DNA of 64,000 nt, from NCBI RefSeq assembly GCF_004151235.1, contig NZ_JUIV01000017.1, forward strand, positions 1-64,000, in the 5' to 3' direction. This stretch comes from Flavobacterium anhuiense (lineage in GTDB: Bacteria > Bacteroidota > Bacteroidia > Flavobacteriales > Flavobacteriaceae). Of the stretch, positions 9,127-17,268 are shown in pieces. The notes beneath the pieces were generated by a model that worked only from the letters and a program-made list of their open reading frames with translations, did no database searches and was not told the origin of the DNA. Positions within the stretch are counted from its first letter, which is position 1; each line of letters opens with the position of its first letter. Both the position numbers and the translations under genes were made by a program.

Positions 9127-9173
9127 TTTCAGTCGCAATTCTCAGTCGCAGTTTACACTAAATCCTTTATAAA

Positions 9174-9743
9174 ATGAGCATTTCAAAACTTGATAATCCC
9201 GCTTTAATTTTAATTGATATCCAAAAAGGTTTTCACAATGTTGCCTATTGGGGTGGCGATCGTAATAATGTTACAGCAGAAGAAAAAGCTGGCGAACTTC
9301 TGGAAATTTGGAGAAACAAAAAACTGCCTATTTTTCACGTACAGCATTGCTCTTCAAATCCGAATTCAATTTTAAACGAGACAAACCCGGGAAATGAATT
9401 TCAAGATGTGGTAAAACCTCTTGAAGGAGAAATCATTATTAAAAAGAATGTCAACAGTGCTTTTATTGGAACTAATTTAAAAGAGCTTATTGATAATGCC
9501 GAAATCACTAATCTTGTTATTGTGGGTTTAACTACAGACCACTGTGTTTCTACTACCACAAGAATGGCAGGAAATTTCGGTTACAACATTTATCTGGTTT
9601 CTGATGCAACAGCAACTTTCAATAAAAAAGGCATAAACGGAGAAAATTTCTCTGCCGAATTAATACATCAGACTGCTTTAGCAAGTCTAAACAAAGAATT
9701 TGCTCAAGTCATAGATTCTGAGTTCATTAAAGAAATTGTTTAG
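9174..9743 (+). CDS. Isochorismatase-family cysteine hydrolase
   Basis: A 189-residue hydrolase with the family triad: D15 in LILIDIQKGF, a lysine at 90/91 in IIIKKNV and nucleophilic C124 in TTDHCVSTT, followed by the usual cis-peptide region. Relatives cleave nicotinamide, N-carbamoyl or isochorismate-type substrates. Nothing here decides which; there is no nicotinamidase HxH metal site, so a nicotinamidase role is unlikely. It lies on the same strand as the preceding esterase. Confidence 0.85.
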   Translation: MSISKLDNPALILIDIQKGFHNVAYWGGDRNNVTAEEKAGELLEIWRNKKLPIFHVQHCSSNPNSILNETNPGNEFQDVVKPLEGEIIIKKNVNSAFIGTNLKELIDNAEITNLVIVGLTTDHCVSTTTRMAGNFGYNIYLVSDATATFNKKGINGENFSAELIHQTALASLNKEFAQVIDSEFIKEIV

Positions 9744-9747
9744 TATT

Positions 9748-9824
9748 CAGTCGCAATCTCAGTTTTCAGTCTAACTATAAAAAAACTTTTACAAAGTTCT
9801 AACTGAAAACTGAGACTGCGACTG
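9748..9824. repeat. Inverted repeat between convergent genes (CAGTCGCA/TGCGACTG)
   Basis: Arms of 23 bases at 9748-9770 and 9802-9824 are almost perfectly complementary, built from the words CAGTCGCA, CTCAG and TTTTCAGT. It lies between two convergent genes and could terminate both transcripts. A close relative is at 51158-51219, and single-stranded words of the family are at about 9131-9156. Confidence 0.7.
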
Positions 9825-9830
9825 TAAACT

Positions 9831-10259
9831 TTATTCTCCCGTATAAAGAATCTTCCCTGCTTTTTTCAGAACATATCCTTTCCACGGAATCAACTGCCAA
9901 TCGCCGTTAACCCAAGAATCACCTTCTGATTTTCTTTCTAGAATTATCGATTCTTTTTGAGTATCTAGGAAGAGTTCTGCTTTATTTCCGTCAAAAATCA
10001 CATACGAAACTGTAGAATACGTTTTTCCATCTTCAGCGTGGTTTAGTCTTGTGCTGTTTTCAAAAACTCTGATGCATTCTGTTTTCAAAACTGACCAAGT
10101 ATAGCCTGCTGAAGCTTTACATCCATGAGAATCGGAATCTCCTCCAACGACAGCTTCCTTTTTAGTTTCTTTTGGAGTTGTGCTTGTATTTTCTTGAGAA
10201 ACTTTTTTTGAACAAGAAAATGTACTTGCAATAATCAAAAACAAAAACATCTTTTTCAT
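9831..10259 (-). CDS. Hypothetical lipoprotein with GCxASAGYTWS motif
   Basis: A 142-residue exported lipoprotein: signal sequence MKKMFLFLIIASTFSC with lipobox cysteine C16, then a Thr/Lys-rich linker. The body holds the phrase GCKASAGYTWSVLKTECIR, whose two cysteines may form a disulfide; I recall the phrase from other small Bacteroidota lipoproteins of unknown function. No enzymatic motif is visible. It follows another small exported gene (10306-10809) on the same strand, but a terminator lies between them. Confidence 0.65.
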   Translation of the reverse strand: MKKMFLFLIIASTFSCSKKVSQENTSTTPKETKKEAVVGGDSDSHGCKASAGYTWSVLKTECIRVFENSTRLNHAEDGKTYSTVSYVIFDGNKAELFLDTQKESIILERKSEGDSWVNGDWQLIPWKGYVLKKAGKILYTGE

Positions 10260-10286
10260 AATCCTATATTTATTTAAAGGTCAAAA

Positions 10287-10312
10287 AAAATAGGATTATA
10301 AAATCCTATTTT
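10287..10312 (-). terminator. Rho-independent terminator overlapping the end of the 10306 gene
   Basis: AAAATAGGATT and AATCCTATTTT pair across a four-base loop, followed on the minus strand by a run of T. It includes the stop codon of the upstream gene. Confidence 0.75.
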
Positions 10313-10809
10313 TGATATAACCAAGTTTGATTTACTTCAAAGGTAATATTATCGTCGTTATCAACAAAGTATTTTAACAAGACTTCTCCCCATAATTCAC
10401 CATTGCTGTAATCTGCAATAATCCAACGGTGGTTCAAGATTTTTACTTTATTAATGATAAATTTGTTTGGGCCAATTTGATCTTGTCCTGTGTAAGGATT
10501 CCCTTTTGGATTTGCATTGAAATCTAATAATTTTTCAGTTACAACTGGAATCAGTTTTTCGTATAAAATCACTTTTCCGCCAGAAGCACTGTTATCAAAG
10601 TAATTTTGCGCATTTTCATTATGTTCTAAAGAAAAATAATCAGCTTCTGCCAATTTATTTTTCATCAAACTAATGCTATCTCTTAGTTTCTTAGTTGTTT
10701 TATCATATCGCTCTTGTCCAAATTTTACTTCTCCACTATAAAATGAATACGTAAAAACATTCATCAAAATGGCAAGAATAAAAAGATAAAGCATTAAAGA
10801 TTTTTTCAT
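10306..10809 (-). CDS. Uncharacterised membrane-anchored protein
   Basis: A 167-residue protein with one N-terminal hydrophobic segment (about residues 4-25), a short coiled-coil-like stretch (about 37-60: KLRDSISLMKNKLAEA) and a soluble extracytoplasmic domain. The latter contains GNPYTGQDQIGPNKFIINKVKI. No catalytic motif is recognised; similar proteins are sometimes labelled hydrolase without evidence. It starts 12 bases after the MBL-fold gene stop on the same strand, so the two form an operon. Confidence 0.65.
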   Translation of the reverse strand: MKKSLMLYLFILAILMNVFTYSFYSGEVKFGQERYDKTTKKLRDSISLMKNKLAEADYFSLEHNENAQNYFDNSASGGKVILYEKLIPVVTEKLLDFNANPKGNPYTGQDQIGPNKFIINKVKILNHRWIIADYSNGELWGEVLLKYFVDNDDNITFEVNQTWLYQK

Positions 10810-10821
10810 TGTGTGGTATAA

Positions 10822-11586
10822 TTAAATTGTAATTTCTAAATTGTCGTAAGCCAAGAAAACATTTTCAGGAAGCTGTTTCTGTACTTCTTCATGAAAACCC
10901 AAAACGTGGCTAATATGCGTTAAATAAGCTCTTTCAGGTTTAACTAGATCAATAAAATCGAGAGCTTCTTTAAGATTAAAATGAGTATCATGAGGTTCAA
11001 CACGCAAAGCATTAACCACTAGAACTTTTATTCCTTTCAGTTTCTCAACTTCAGCTTGTTCAATTGTTTTTACATCGGTCAAGTAAGCAAAATCTTCGAT
11101 TCTGTACCCAAAAACTTGTAAATCGCCGTGCATAGCGTTTATTGGAATTGCCATTTTATCTCCAACAGCAAAAGGCGCATTATTCTGCACTTCGATTGTT
11201 TTTACGCTTGGAGCTCCTGGATATTTATTTACAGTTTCAAAAACATAATCAAAACGACGTCTTAAATTATCTAAAACGCGTTTATGTCCGTAAATCGGAA
11301 TTTCTCCTTGTCTGAAATTAAACGGACGAATATCGTCTAAGCCAGCAGTGTGATCAGAATGTTCGTGGGTAAAAAGAATTGCGTCAAGTTTTCGGCATCC
11401 GCATGAAAGCATTTGCTGTCTGAAATCAGGACCGCAATCTATCACATACGAATGCTCGCCCCATGTTATCCAAATGGATACACGAAGCCTTTTATCCTTA
11501 GCATCAGTGCTTTTACAAACTGGATGATCGATTCCGATAATTGGAATGCCTTGAGAAGTGCCTGTACCTAAAAAATAAACCTTCAA
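10822..11586 (-). CDS. MBL-fold metallohydrolase, PhnP-like
   Basis: Cytosolic metallo-beta-lactamase-fold phosphodiesterase of 254 residues. It carries the metal motif H74-E-H76-S-D78-H79, upstream CGPDFR (about 51-56), a later MHGD and the terminal THISH. This resembles PhnP cyclic phosphodiesterases and the wider RNase Z/PhnP group. No phosphonate genes are nearby, so the substrate is open. It is transcribed away from the gene at 11676, with opposed -7 elements in the gap. Confidence 0.8.
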   Translation of the reverse strand: MKVYFLGTGTSQGIPIIGIDHPVCKSTDAKDKRLRVSIWITWGEHSYVIDCGPDFRQQMLSCGCRKLDAILFTHEHSDHTAGLDDIRPFNFRQGEIPIYGHKRVLDNLRRRFDYVFETVNKYPGAPSVKTIEVQNNAPFAVGDKMAIPINAMHGDLQVFGYRIEDFAYLTDVKTIEQAEVEKLKGIKVLVVNALRVEPHDTHFNLKEALDFIDLVKPERAYLTHISHVLGFHEEVQKQLPENVFLAYDNLEITI

Positions 11587-11604
11587 TTGAACTTAATTTT
11601 TTTA

Positions 11605-11612
11605 CAAAAATA
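11605..11612 (-). promoter_or_regulatory. -7 promoter element of the MBL-fold gene
   Basis: TATTTTTG on the minus strand matches TAnnTTTG and lies 19-26 bases upstream of the start codon. Confidence 0.5.
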
Positions 11613-11645
11613 GATTATTTCTCTTTCATTAGACTGCTAATTTAC

Positions 11646-11653
11646 TAACTTTG
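11646..11653 (+). promoter_or_regulatory. -7 promoter element of the 11676 gene
   Basis: TAACTTTG matches TAnnTTTG and lies 22 bases before the start codon, back to back with the minus-strand element at 11605. Confidence 0.5.
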
Positions 11654-11675
11654 TAACAAATCTATTTAAAACAAA

Positions 11676-13136
11676 ATGGGTACAGAAATAAAACTCAAAG
11701 GTGACAAGGTCATCGAACAGATTCCTTCTATAAAAGACAAAGCATTACGCATTAATTTAAACGAGAATATTTACGGAACGTTTGCTGAAATTGGCGCTGG
11801 ACAAGAAACAGTTAGGCATTTTTTCAGATCCGGAGGTTCTTCAGGAACTATTGCAAAAGCGATGTCTGCCTACGATAAAGATTTTAGTGACGCCGTTTAT
11901 GGCGCTGAAACTGATGGAAGATATGTTACCGAAGAGCGTTTAAAAAAAATGCTTACCCATGAAAGTCAGATCATTGAAGAGCGTTTAAGCAGAGAAAAAC
12001 ACCCAACAAAACTTTTCTTTAGTTACGCCAACACTGTAGCGACGATAGATTTTGCTAAACAATTTAAAGGTCACGGATGGGTTGGAATTCGATACCAAAT
12101 CGAACCAGACGAAGCTTACAACGAAATCATCCTTCATATTCGTTTTAAAGAGACCGATGCAAGATTACAGCAAGAAACACTTGGAATTTTAGGAGTTAAC
12201 TTAATTTACGGTGCTTTTTACAAATACAACGATCCAAAACGATTACTTCGTTACTTATACGATCACTTAGACAAAGATCAATTAGAGATCGACACCATTA
12301 ACTTTTCTGGACCGCGTTTTGCCGATGTTGACAATCGTTTGATGAGTTTGCAATTGGTCAAAAACGGAATGACAGATGCCGTAATGTTTAATCCAGAAGG
12401 AAAAAACATTCTACCGGCAGCTATCTTATACAAGAAAAACCTTTTAGCTTTAAGAGGAAGTTTCCGTCCTGTTACGAAAGTAAATATGGATATGTATGAG
12501 AAATCATTAAAAATGTTCCTTGAAGAGAATAAGGTTGAAAAAAACAATACGCTTGTTATTTTTGAAATCACACTTTCGAATTTACGTTCTGATGGCGAAA
12601 TTGACGAACGCGACTTTATGGACAGAGCTGAATTGCTTTGTTCGCTTGGACAAACGGTTATGATTTCGAATTTCCAAGAATATTATAAAGTGGTAGAATA
12701 CTTCGCCAATTATACCAAAGCCCGTATGGGATTGGCAATGGGTGTAAACAACCTTGTCGATATTTTTGACGAGAAATATTATCGCCACTTAAGCGGAGGA
12801 ATCTTAGAAGCTTTTGGAAAATTATTCTACCGAGACATGAAGGTATTCTTATACCCAATGTTGGACGAAGATGGTACTTTAATGAACTCGAATAACTTAA
12901 AAGTTCATCCTAGAATGAAAGAATTGTACAAATTCTTCAAATTCAATGGAAAAGTGGTTGATATTGAAGATTACGATCCAAACATCTTGGATGTTTTCTC
13001 TAGAGAAGTTTTAAAAATGATCAACCAAGGCAAAAAAGGTTGGGAACCAATGCTTCCGTCCGGTATCGCAGAATTAATAAAAGAACATCATCTTTTTGGA
13101 TATCACCCACAGAAAGAATTAGAACAAAATACATAA
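11676..13136 (+). CDS. Conserved uncharacterised cytosolic protein
   Basis: A 486-residue protein without signal peptide or membrane segment. I recognise it as a conserved Bacteroidota protein (opening phrase ending NENIYGTFAEIGAGQETVRHFF, with GGSSGTIAKAMSAYDKDFSDA at about 53-73) but not its function. Database labels such as TonB receptor or nicotinate-nucleotide adenylyltransferase do not fit: there is no export signal, no barrel pattern and no HxGH nucleotidyltransferase motif. The gene has its own promoter element and a strong terminator, so it is monocistronic. Confidence 0.75.
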   Translation: MGTEIKLKGDKVIEQIPSIKDKALRINLNENIYGTFAEIGAGQETVRHFFRSGGSSGTIAKAMSAYDKDFSDAVYGAETDGRYVTEERLKKMLTHESQIIEERLSREKHPTKLFFSYANTVATIDFAKQFKGHGWVGIRYQIEPDEAYNEIILHIRFKETDARLQQETLGILGVNLIYGAFYKYNDPKRLLRYLYDHLDKDQLEIDTINFSGPRFADVDNRLMSLQLVKNGMTDAVMFNPEGKNILPAAILYKKNLLALRGSFRPVTKVNMDMYEKSLKMFLEENKVEKNNTLVIFEITLSNLRSDGEIDERDFMDRAELLCSLGQTVMISNFQEYYKVVEYFANYTKARMGLAMGVNNLVDIFDEKYYRHLSGGILEAFGKLFYRDMKVFLYPMLDEDGTLMNSNNLKVHPRMKELYKFFKFNGKVVDIEDYDPNILDVFSREVLKMINQGKKGWEPMLPSGIAELIKEHHLFGYHPQKELEQNT

Positions 13137-13140
13137 TAAA

Positions 13141-13168
13141 AAAAGTCCCTAATAAAGGGACTTTTTTT
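13141..13168 (+). terminator. Rho-independent terminator
   Basis: AAAGTCCCT, a five-base loop and AGGGACTTT followed by a T run, directly after the stop of the 11676 gene. Confidence 0.9.
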
Positions 13169-13169
13169 G

Positions 13170-13393
13170 TTTCAAGTTTTCTTTGTTTCAGGTTTCAGGT
13201 TATAGTTGGAGCGGATATTTTTTTACCGCAAAGCACGCTAAGTTTTCTTCTACCAGTTTACGCTAAAAATACAAAATTCGCAAAGCTTAGTCTATTTAAA
13301 GCTTTGCGAGCTTTGCGTATACCATAGCGTGCTTTGCGGTTAAAATATGAGTTCCAACAGGCAACTTGAAACTTGAAACCTGAAACTTGAACC
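13170..13393. repeat. Nested inverted repeats between convergent genes
   Basis: Outer arms use TTTCAGGTTTCAGG (about 13170-13200) against AACTTGAAACCTGAAACTTG (about 13360-13393). Inner arms are a perfect 16-bp pair, ACCGCAAAGCACGCTA (13225-13240) and its complement (13325-13340). Between these, CGCAAAGCTT and AAAGCTTTGCG pair again. No coding potential is seen in this gap. Confidence 0.7.
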
Positions 13394-13403
13394 AAAAAAG
13401 CCA

Positions 13404-13856
13404 CTATTTCAAAATCTGAGATGCGTGTTCTTTTGTTTTTACTTTTTCGATTACTTCTTCGATAATTCCTTTTTCGTTGATTACAAAAGTTGTTCTATGA
13501 ATTCCGTCATATTCTTTTCCCATAAATTTCTTTGGCCCCCAAACTCCAAAAGCATTGATAACCGATTTGTTTTCATCTGCGATTAACGGGAAAGGCAATT
13601 CGTATTTTTCTTTGAATTTAACTTGCGCTTTTGCACTGTCTGCACTTACACCCAAAAGCTCATAATTATTGGCTTGAAAACGGTGAAAATTATCTCTTAA
13701 ATCACAAGCCTCTGCTGTGCATCCTGGCGTACTTGCTTTTGGATAAAAGAAAACTACTAGTTTTTTTCCAGCATAATCTGCTAGTTTATGTGTTTTTTCG
13801 TCTTGATCTATTCCCGAAAAGTTTGGCGCTTTATCTCCTGCCTTTAATGTTGTCAT
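13404..13856 (-). CDS. bcp: Thioredoxin-dependent peroxiredoxin, BCP type
   Basis: Thiol peroxidase of 150 residues that reduces hydrogen and organic peroxides using thioredoxin. The peroxidatic cysteine C46 and resolving C51 lie in the atypical two-cysteine BCP motif PGCTAEACDLRD. The upstream threonine of the active site (STPGC) is present, and length matches the family (150-160). It is cytosolic with its own promoter element on the minus strand. Confidence 0.92.
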   Translation of the reverse strand: MTTLKAGDKAPNFSGIDQDEKTHKLADYAGKKLVVFFYPKASTPGCTAEACDLRDNFHRFQANNYELLGVSADSAKAQVKFKEKYELPFPLIADENKSVINAFGVWGPKKFMGKEYDGIHRTTFVINEKGIIEEVIEKVKTKEHASQILK

Positions 13857-13900
13857 ATATTTTATTTTAGATTGTTGATTTTAGATATTAGATTAAAAAA

Positions 13901-13908
13901 CAAAGATA
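13901..13908 (-). promoter_or_regulatory. -7 promoter element of bcp
   Basis: TATCTTTG on the minus strand matches TAnnTTTG, 45-52 bases upstream of the bcp start codon. Confidence 0.5.
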
Positions 13909-13962
13909 ACTGATAACTATTTACCGAGCTAATAACTAATAACTCATAATTCATAACTTATT

Positions 13963-14104
13963 TGCCCCAGATTGAAGTGAAAACCCCGGAATTATGATAG
14001 CTTACATTTTTTGTATTTAAAAAGCGACCGAAGGAAGCTCTTTTAAATACTTAAAAATGTTGCTAGCATAATGAGGAGTTGAAACGGAAAGCTGGATTAG
14101 GCAC
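13963..14104 (+). ncRNA. Candidate structured RNA upstream of nth
   Basis: About 140 bases that fold into one long element. The ends pair as TGCC/GGCA and CCAG/CTGG. The centre is a hairpin of roughly 35 bases per arm, from ATTATG at 13991 to GCATAAT near 14082, with paired blocks TAGC, ACATTTTT, GTATTTAAAA and mismatches between them. Flanking purine-rich phrases GATTGAAGTG and GAAACGGAAAGCTGG are kept single-stranded. From memory, this arrangement recurs in flavobacterial gaps and could correspond to an Rfam class such as Flavo-1, but I could not test that. It ends about 44 bases before nth. Confidence 0.55.
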
Positions 14105-14147
14105 ATCATTAAAATTATATTATTTTTACAGCATTAAAAACACGGAA

Positions 14148-14810
14148 ATGAATAAAGAAGCTCGCGTACAATTTGTTATCGACACCTTAAAAGAACTTTA
14201 CCCTACTATACCTGTTCCGCTTGACCATAAAGATCCTTATACGCTTTTGATTGCAGTTTTGCTATCTGCTCAATGCACTGATGTTCGAGTGAACCAGATT
14301 ACGCCTCTTTTGTTCGCAAAAGCCGATAATCCGTATGATATGGTTAAAATGTCGGTGGAGGAAATTAAGGAAATTATTCGTCCGTGCGGTTTATCTCCAA
14401 TGAAATCAAAAGGGATTCATGGTTTATCTGAAATTTTGATTGAAAAACATAATGGTGAAGTTCCGCAAAGTTTTGAAGCCCTAGAAGCTTTACCTGCAGT
14501 TGGACATAAAACAGCGAGTGTGGTAATGTCGCAAGCCTTTGGCGTTCCTGCTTTTCCTGTAGATACACACATTCACAGATTAATGTACCGATGGAATTTA
14601 TCTAATGGAAAAAATGTTGCGCAGACCGAAAAAGATGCGAAGAGATTATTTCCGAGAGAATTATGGAACGACTTGCATTTGCAGATTATTTGGTACGGCC
14701 GAGAATATTCTCCTGCGCGCGGATGGAATTTAGAGAAAGATATCATCACGAGAACTGTCGGAAAGAAATCTCTCATTGAAGAATTGCAAAAAACAGCATC
14801 AAAAAAATAA
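14148..14810 (+). CDS. nth: Endonuclease III without the Fe-S cluster
   Basis: DNA glycosylase/AP lyase for oxidised pyrimidines in base-excision repair, 220 residues. The helix-hairpin-helix LPAVGHKTASVV contains catalytic K121, and D139 follows in PVDTHIHR. The C-terminal four-cysteine motif that holds the 4Fe-4S cluster in most Nth proteins is missing: the corresponding stretch (WYGREYSPARGW, about 182-193) has no cysteine. A longer reading frame from 14079 would run through the 3' part of the structured RNA, so the ATG at 14148 was chosen. Confidence 0.88.
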   Translation: MNKEARVQFVIDTLKELYPTIPVPLDHKDPYTLLIAVLLSAQCTDVRVNQITPLLFAKADNPYDMVKMSVEEIKEIIRPCGLSPMKSKGIHGLSEILIEKHNGEVPQSFEALEALPAVGHKTASVVMSQAFGVPAFPVDTHIHRLMYRWNLSNGKNVAQTEKDAKRLFPRELWNDLHLQIIWYGREYSPARGWNLEKDIITRTVGKKSLIEELQKTASKK

Positions 14811-14874
14811 AGGCGCAAAGATAAAAATCTCTGCACCTTTGTTACTTTTCAACTTTGTACCTTTTAACAGGAAA

Positions 14875-15939
14875 CTACATTCCCGCTTTCAAAGCATTAT
14901 ATTCTGCTGTCATATCAAGCGATCTGTAAACGCCTAGCAGCGTTTTTGTTGCATCTTGATTTTTTGGTTCAAGCGTAAGCACTTTTTTCAGATATGGAAT
15001 TGCACTTCTTGTGATGTCGTCTTTTCTGGCATTCAGCTTATCGTACTTCTGCATCTCAGCTGGCGAAGTTCCCAGTGATGAAATTTCATCCGCTAAATCT
15101 TTCTTTATTTGCAATTTCAAATAAGCCAAATTGATATAAGCATCTACATAATTTGGATCTAATTCTAAAACATAATTATAAATGGATTCCGCTTTGGAAT
15201 AATCCTTTTTCTCAAGATATGCATAAGCCAAATTGTTGTTCACTTCTATTTTTTTAGAAGGCACTGATTCTGTTCTTGGCTTTTCATAAAGACCTTGCTG
15301 TATAGCCGATTCTCGAGCTTTTGGCGAAATGAAAACATCTTCTTCTTTTGTTTTCTTATTTGTAGCGTAATACAAAACACCTTTTCCTGAATAATTAATC
15401 TTTTTTAGAAGTTCATAATAAGTTACAGCGGCATTGTAATCTTTTGCATTAATAGAGGAAGAGGCCGCATTGTACAAGTTTAAAGTATCTTTCTTGTCGA
15501 ATAAATATACCTTATAACTTTTCTCGGCACTTTCTTTATATTTTCCAGCATTAAAATCTGCCATAGCTCCATTTACAAGACTGGCTTTCATGTCTTTTAA
15601 AGCCATATTAGCTTTAACGGTCCATTTAAATTTTCCTGATTCGTTCTCGTACAAAAATACATCTTGATATGATTGCGATGCCAATGTAAAATTATTTGCT
15701 GCATCTATATTTTTTACAGCCAAATCTTTTAAAACGTTCCCTTTTAAGAAGTAGTAATCAGATTTGTCTTCATCAGATGCGTTAAGAATAAGATATTCTG
15801 TCTTAGTTAAAATCGCTAAAGCTTCCTGGCTATTTCCTTTATCAAATAAAGACTGTGCTTCCTTAATTTTGTCTTTTTGGGCAAATGCGCCAATACTTAT
15901 CATCAATAAGCATGACAACACTTTAATGTTCTCTTTCAT
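14875..15939 (-). CDS. Exported TPR-repeat protein
   Basis: A 354-residue protein with a signal peptide (first 20 residues, ending SIGAFA) and tetratricopeptide repeats. The clearest are at about 233-300 (NLAYAYLEKKDYSKAESIYN; AYINLAYLKLQIKKD) and near the C-terminus. TPR domains mediate protein-protein contacts, so a periplasmic scaffold role is likely; no enzymatic domain is visible. It converges with nth. The roughly 550-base stretch beyond its start holds no gene that I can support. Confidence 0.8.
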   Translation of the reverse strand: MKENIKVLSCLLMISIGAFAQKDKIKEAQSLFDKGNSQEALAILTKTEYLILNASDEDKSDYYFLKGNVLKDLAVKNIDAANNFTLASQSYQDVFLYENESGKFKWTVKANMALKDMKASLVNGAMADFNAGKYKESAEKSYKVYLFDKKDTLNLYNAASSSINAKDYNAAVTYYELLKKINYSGKGVLYYATNKKTKEEDVFISPKARESAIQQGLYEKPRTESVPSKKIEVNNNLAYAYLEKKDYSKAESIYNYVLELDPNYVDAYINLAYLKLQIKKDLADEISSLGTSPAEMQKYDKLNARKDDITRSAIPYLKKVLTLEPKNQDATKTLLGVYRSLDMTAEYNALKAGM

Positions 15940-16389
15940 TTTGCGGTTAAGTTTTGGTGATTAAATGATTTTCTTAGTTTGTTTTGAGGTACAGTAAGAA
16001 GAGATAATTAAACTGGATTGAAAATTACCTTTATTACTATTTTATGAGAAACATTTGCTGGTCCAAATTGTCACTCAATAATCAAATGGGCATCAAACTT
16101 AACAAAATAAAGCAGGGTAGTTTTTCTTCATAAACAATCTGTTTTGGGGTTAAATATTTAATTCTTAATATATTGTTTTTCTAATTTTTAACTTAAACTG
16201 AATTTTCAATGCGAATAATCCTTTACAAAAGCATTTATACCGAATAAAAAATTAGTTTTTTAACTAAAATAGAATTAAAAATCAAACAAACACATAAAAT
16301 CCAATCAAAATATTAAATTTTAACAAATTAGAGAGAAAAATGCTGTAAAACCTTATACTTTTTTTACACAAAAAAATTTAAAACAAAAA
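15940..16389. other. AT-rich gap with no recognised gene
   Basis: About 450 bases between the TPR gene start and the terminator at 16391. Poly-A/T rich, with no convincing reading frame, promoter motif or repeat on either strand. Confidence 0.6.
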
Positions 16390-16390
16390 A

Positions 16391-16425
16391 CTCACTACTT
16401 GTATATAGAATATACAAACAGTGAG
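16391..16425 (-). terminator. Terminator of the sigma factor/small ORF transcript
   Basis: CTCACT and CTTGTATAT pair with ATATACAA and AGTGAG through a three-base loop, with a T run on the minus strand. Confidence 0.85.
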
Positions 16426-16489
16426 CTCTTAAACCAAAACGACCATTTGGTTTGTTTTTTATAAACATCCGACAGGAGCAGTGGGCTGT

Positions 16490-16633
16490 TTAATTAGCTA
16501 TAATCTCAAAATTTTTATCGTCGATCTTAACAACAGTCAAGGCTTTCGAGTAATTCAATAAAAAAGAAACGACTTCTTTTTTAGGTTTAAGATTTTTAGA
16601 AGCTAGTGCTTTTTTTGAGTAAATTTTCCCCAT
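16490..16633 (-). CDS. 47-residue small protein downstream of the ECF sigma factor
   Basis: A short frame from ATG at 16633 encodes a basic N-terminal half (MGKIYSKKALASKNLKPKK) and a C-terminal half EVVSFLLNYSKALTVVKIDD followed by KNFEIIAN. It lies 50 bases after the sigma factor stop and before a strong shared terminator. This argues for translation as part of the operon. There is no signal peptide or membrane segment. I recall similar short proteins next to this sigma factor in other flavobacteria. Function unknown; a sigma-associated regulator is conceivable but unsupported. Confidence 0.65.
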   Translation of the reverse strand: MGKIYSKKALASKNLKPKKEVVSFLLNYSKALTVVKIDDKNFEIIAN

Positions 16634-16683
16634 ACTATCAAAATGTTTTATACTAGTATAACGGGCTAATTATCAAAATAGTA

Positions 16684-17268
16684 TTAGTTGGTTAAAATAA
16701 TTTGATGTTTATCTATTATTTTTCTCAAATTCATCAGCGCATAACGCATTCTACCTAATGCTGTATTAATACTTACGCCAGTAACTTCTGAGATTTCTTT
16801 AAAACTCATGTCCTGATACATACGCATTACCAATACTTCTTTTTGATCTTCTGGAAGCTCTTGAATTAGTTTTTTCAAATCAAGCTCTACCTGATCTACA
16901 ATCATTTTGCCTTCAATTGTAAGCGCATCATCTGACATAATAGAGAAGATAGAAAATTCTTCTGTTTCTCTGTACATCGGCATTTTTTTGGTTTTTCTGA
17001 AATGATCAACGATTAAGTTATGAGAAATACGCATAACCCAAGGCAAAAATTTACCTTCTTCGTTGTACGAATTGCTTTTTAAAGTTTTGATTACTTTAAT
17101 GAATGTGTCTTGAAAAATATCATTTGAAATATCTCTATCAGCAATCTTAGAATATATAAAACCATATATCTTAGATTCGTGCCTCTTTATTAATGTTGCC
17201 AGTGCAGCTTCGCTACCGTCAACATAATTTTTTACTAATAGAGCGTCTGGAGTATGCAGATCAGCCAT
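16684..17268 (-). CDS. ECF-family RNA polymerase sigma factor
   Basis: Sigma-70 family, ECF type, 194 residues. Region 2 lies at about 22-90 (DISNDIFQDTFIKVIKTL; LPWVMRISHNLIVDHFRK) and region 4 at about 130-185 (LPEDQKEVLVMRMYQDMSF; EISEVTGVSINTALGRMRYA). No anti-sigma gene is adjacent, unlike the sigma gene at 54103. Instead a 47-residue ORF follows. I see no TAnnTTTG element upstream, so its own transcription may be differently controlled. Confidence 0.9.
   Translation of the reverse strand: MADLHTPDALLVKNYVDGSEAALATLIKRHESKIYGFIYSKIADRDISNDIFQDTFIKVIKTLKSNSYNEEGKFLPWVMRISHNLIVDHFRKTKKMPMYRETEEFSIFSIMSDDALTIEGKMIVDQVELDLKKLIQELPEDQKEVLVMRMYQDMSFKEISEVTGVSINTALGRMRYALMNLRKIIDKHQIILTN

Noticed and set aside
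13040..13327. Open frame of 95 residues running from the 11676 gene end into the intergenic repeats
   Set aside because: It lies in another frame of a real gene, then crosses the terminator hairpin and the palindromic repeats. No domain or signal is recognisable.
14079..14147. N-terminal extension of nth
   Set aside because: It would translate the 3' part of the structured RNA candidate, has no similarity to Nth, and the ATG at 14148 gives a normal family start.
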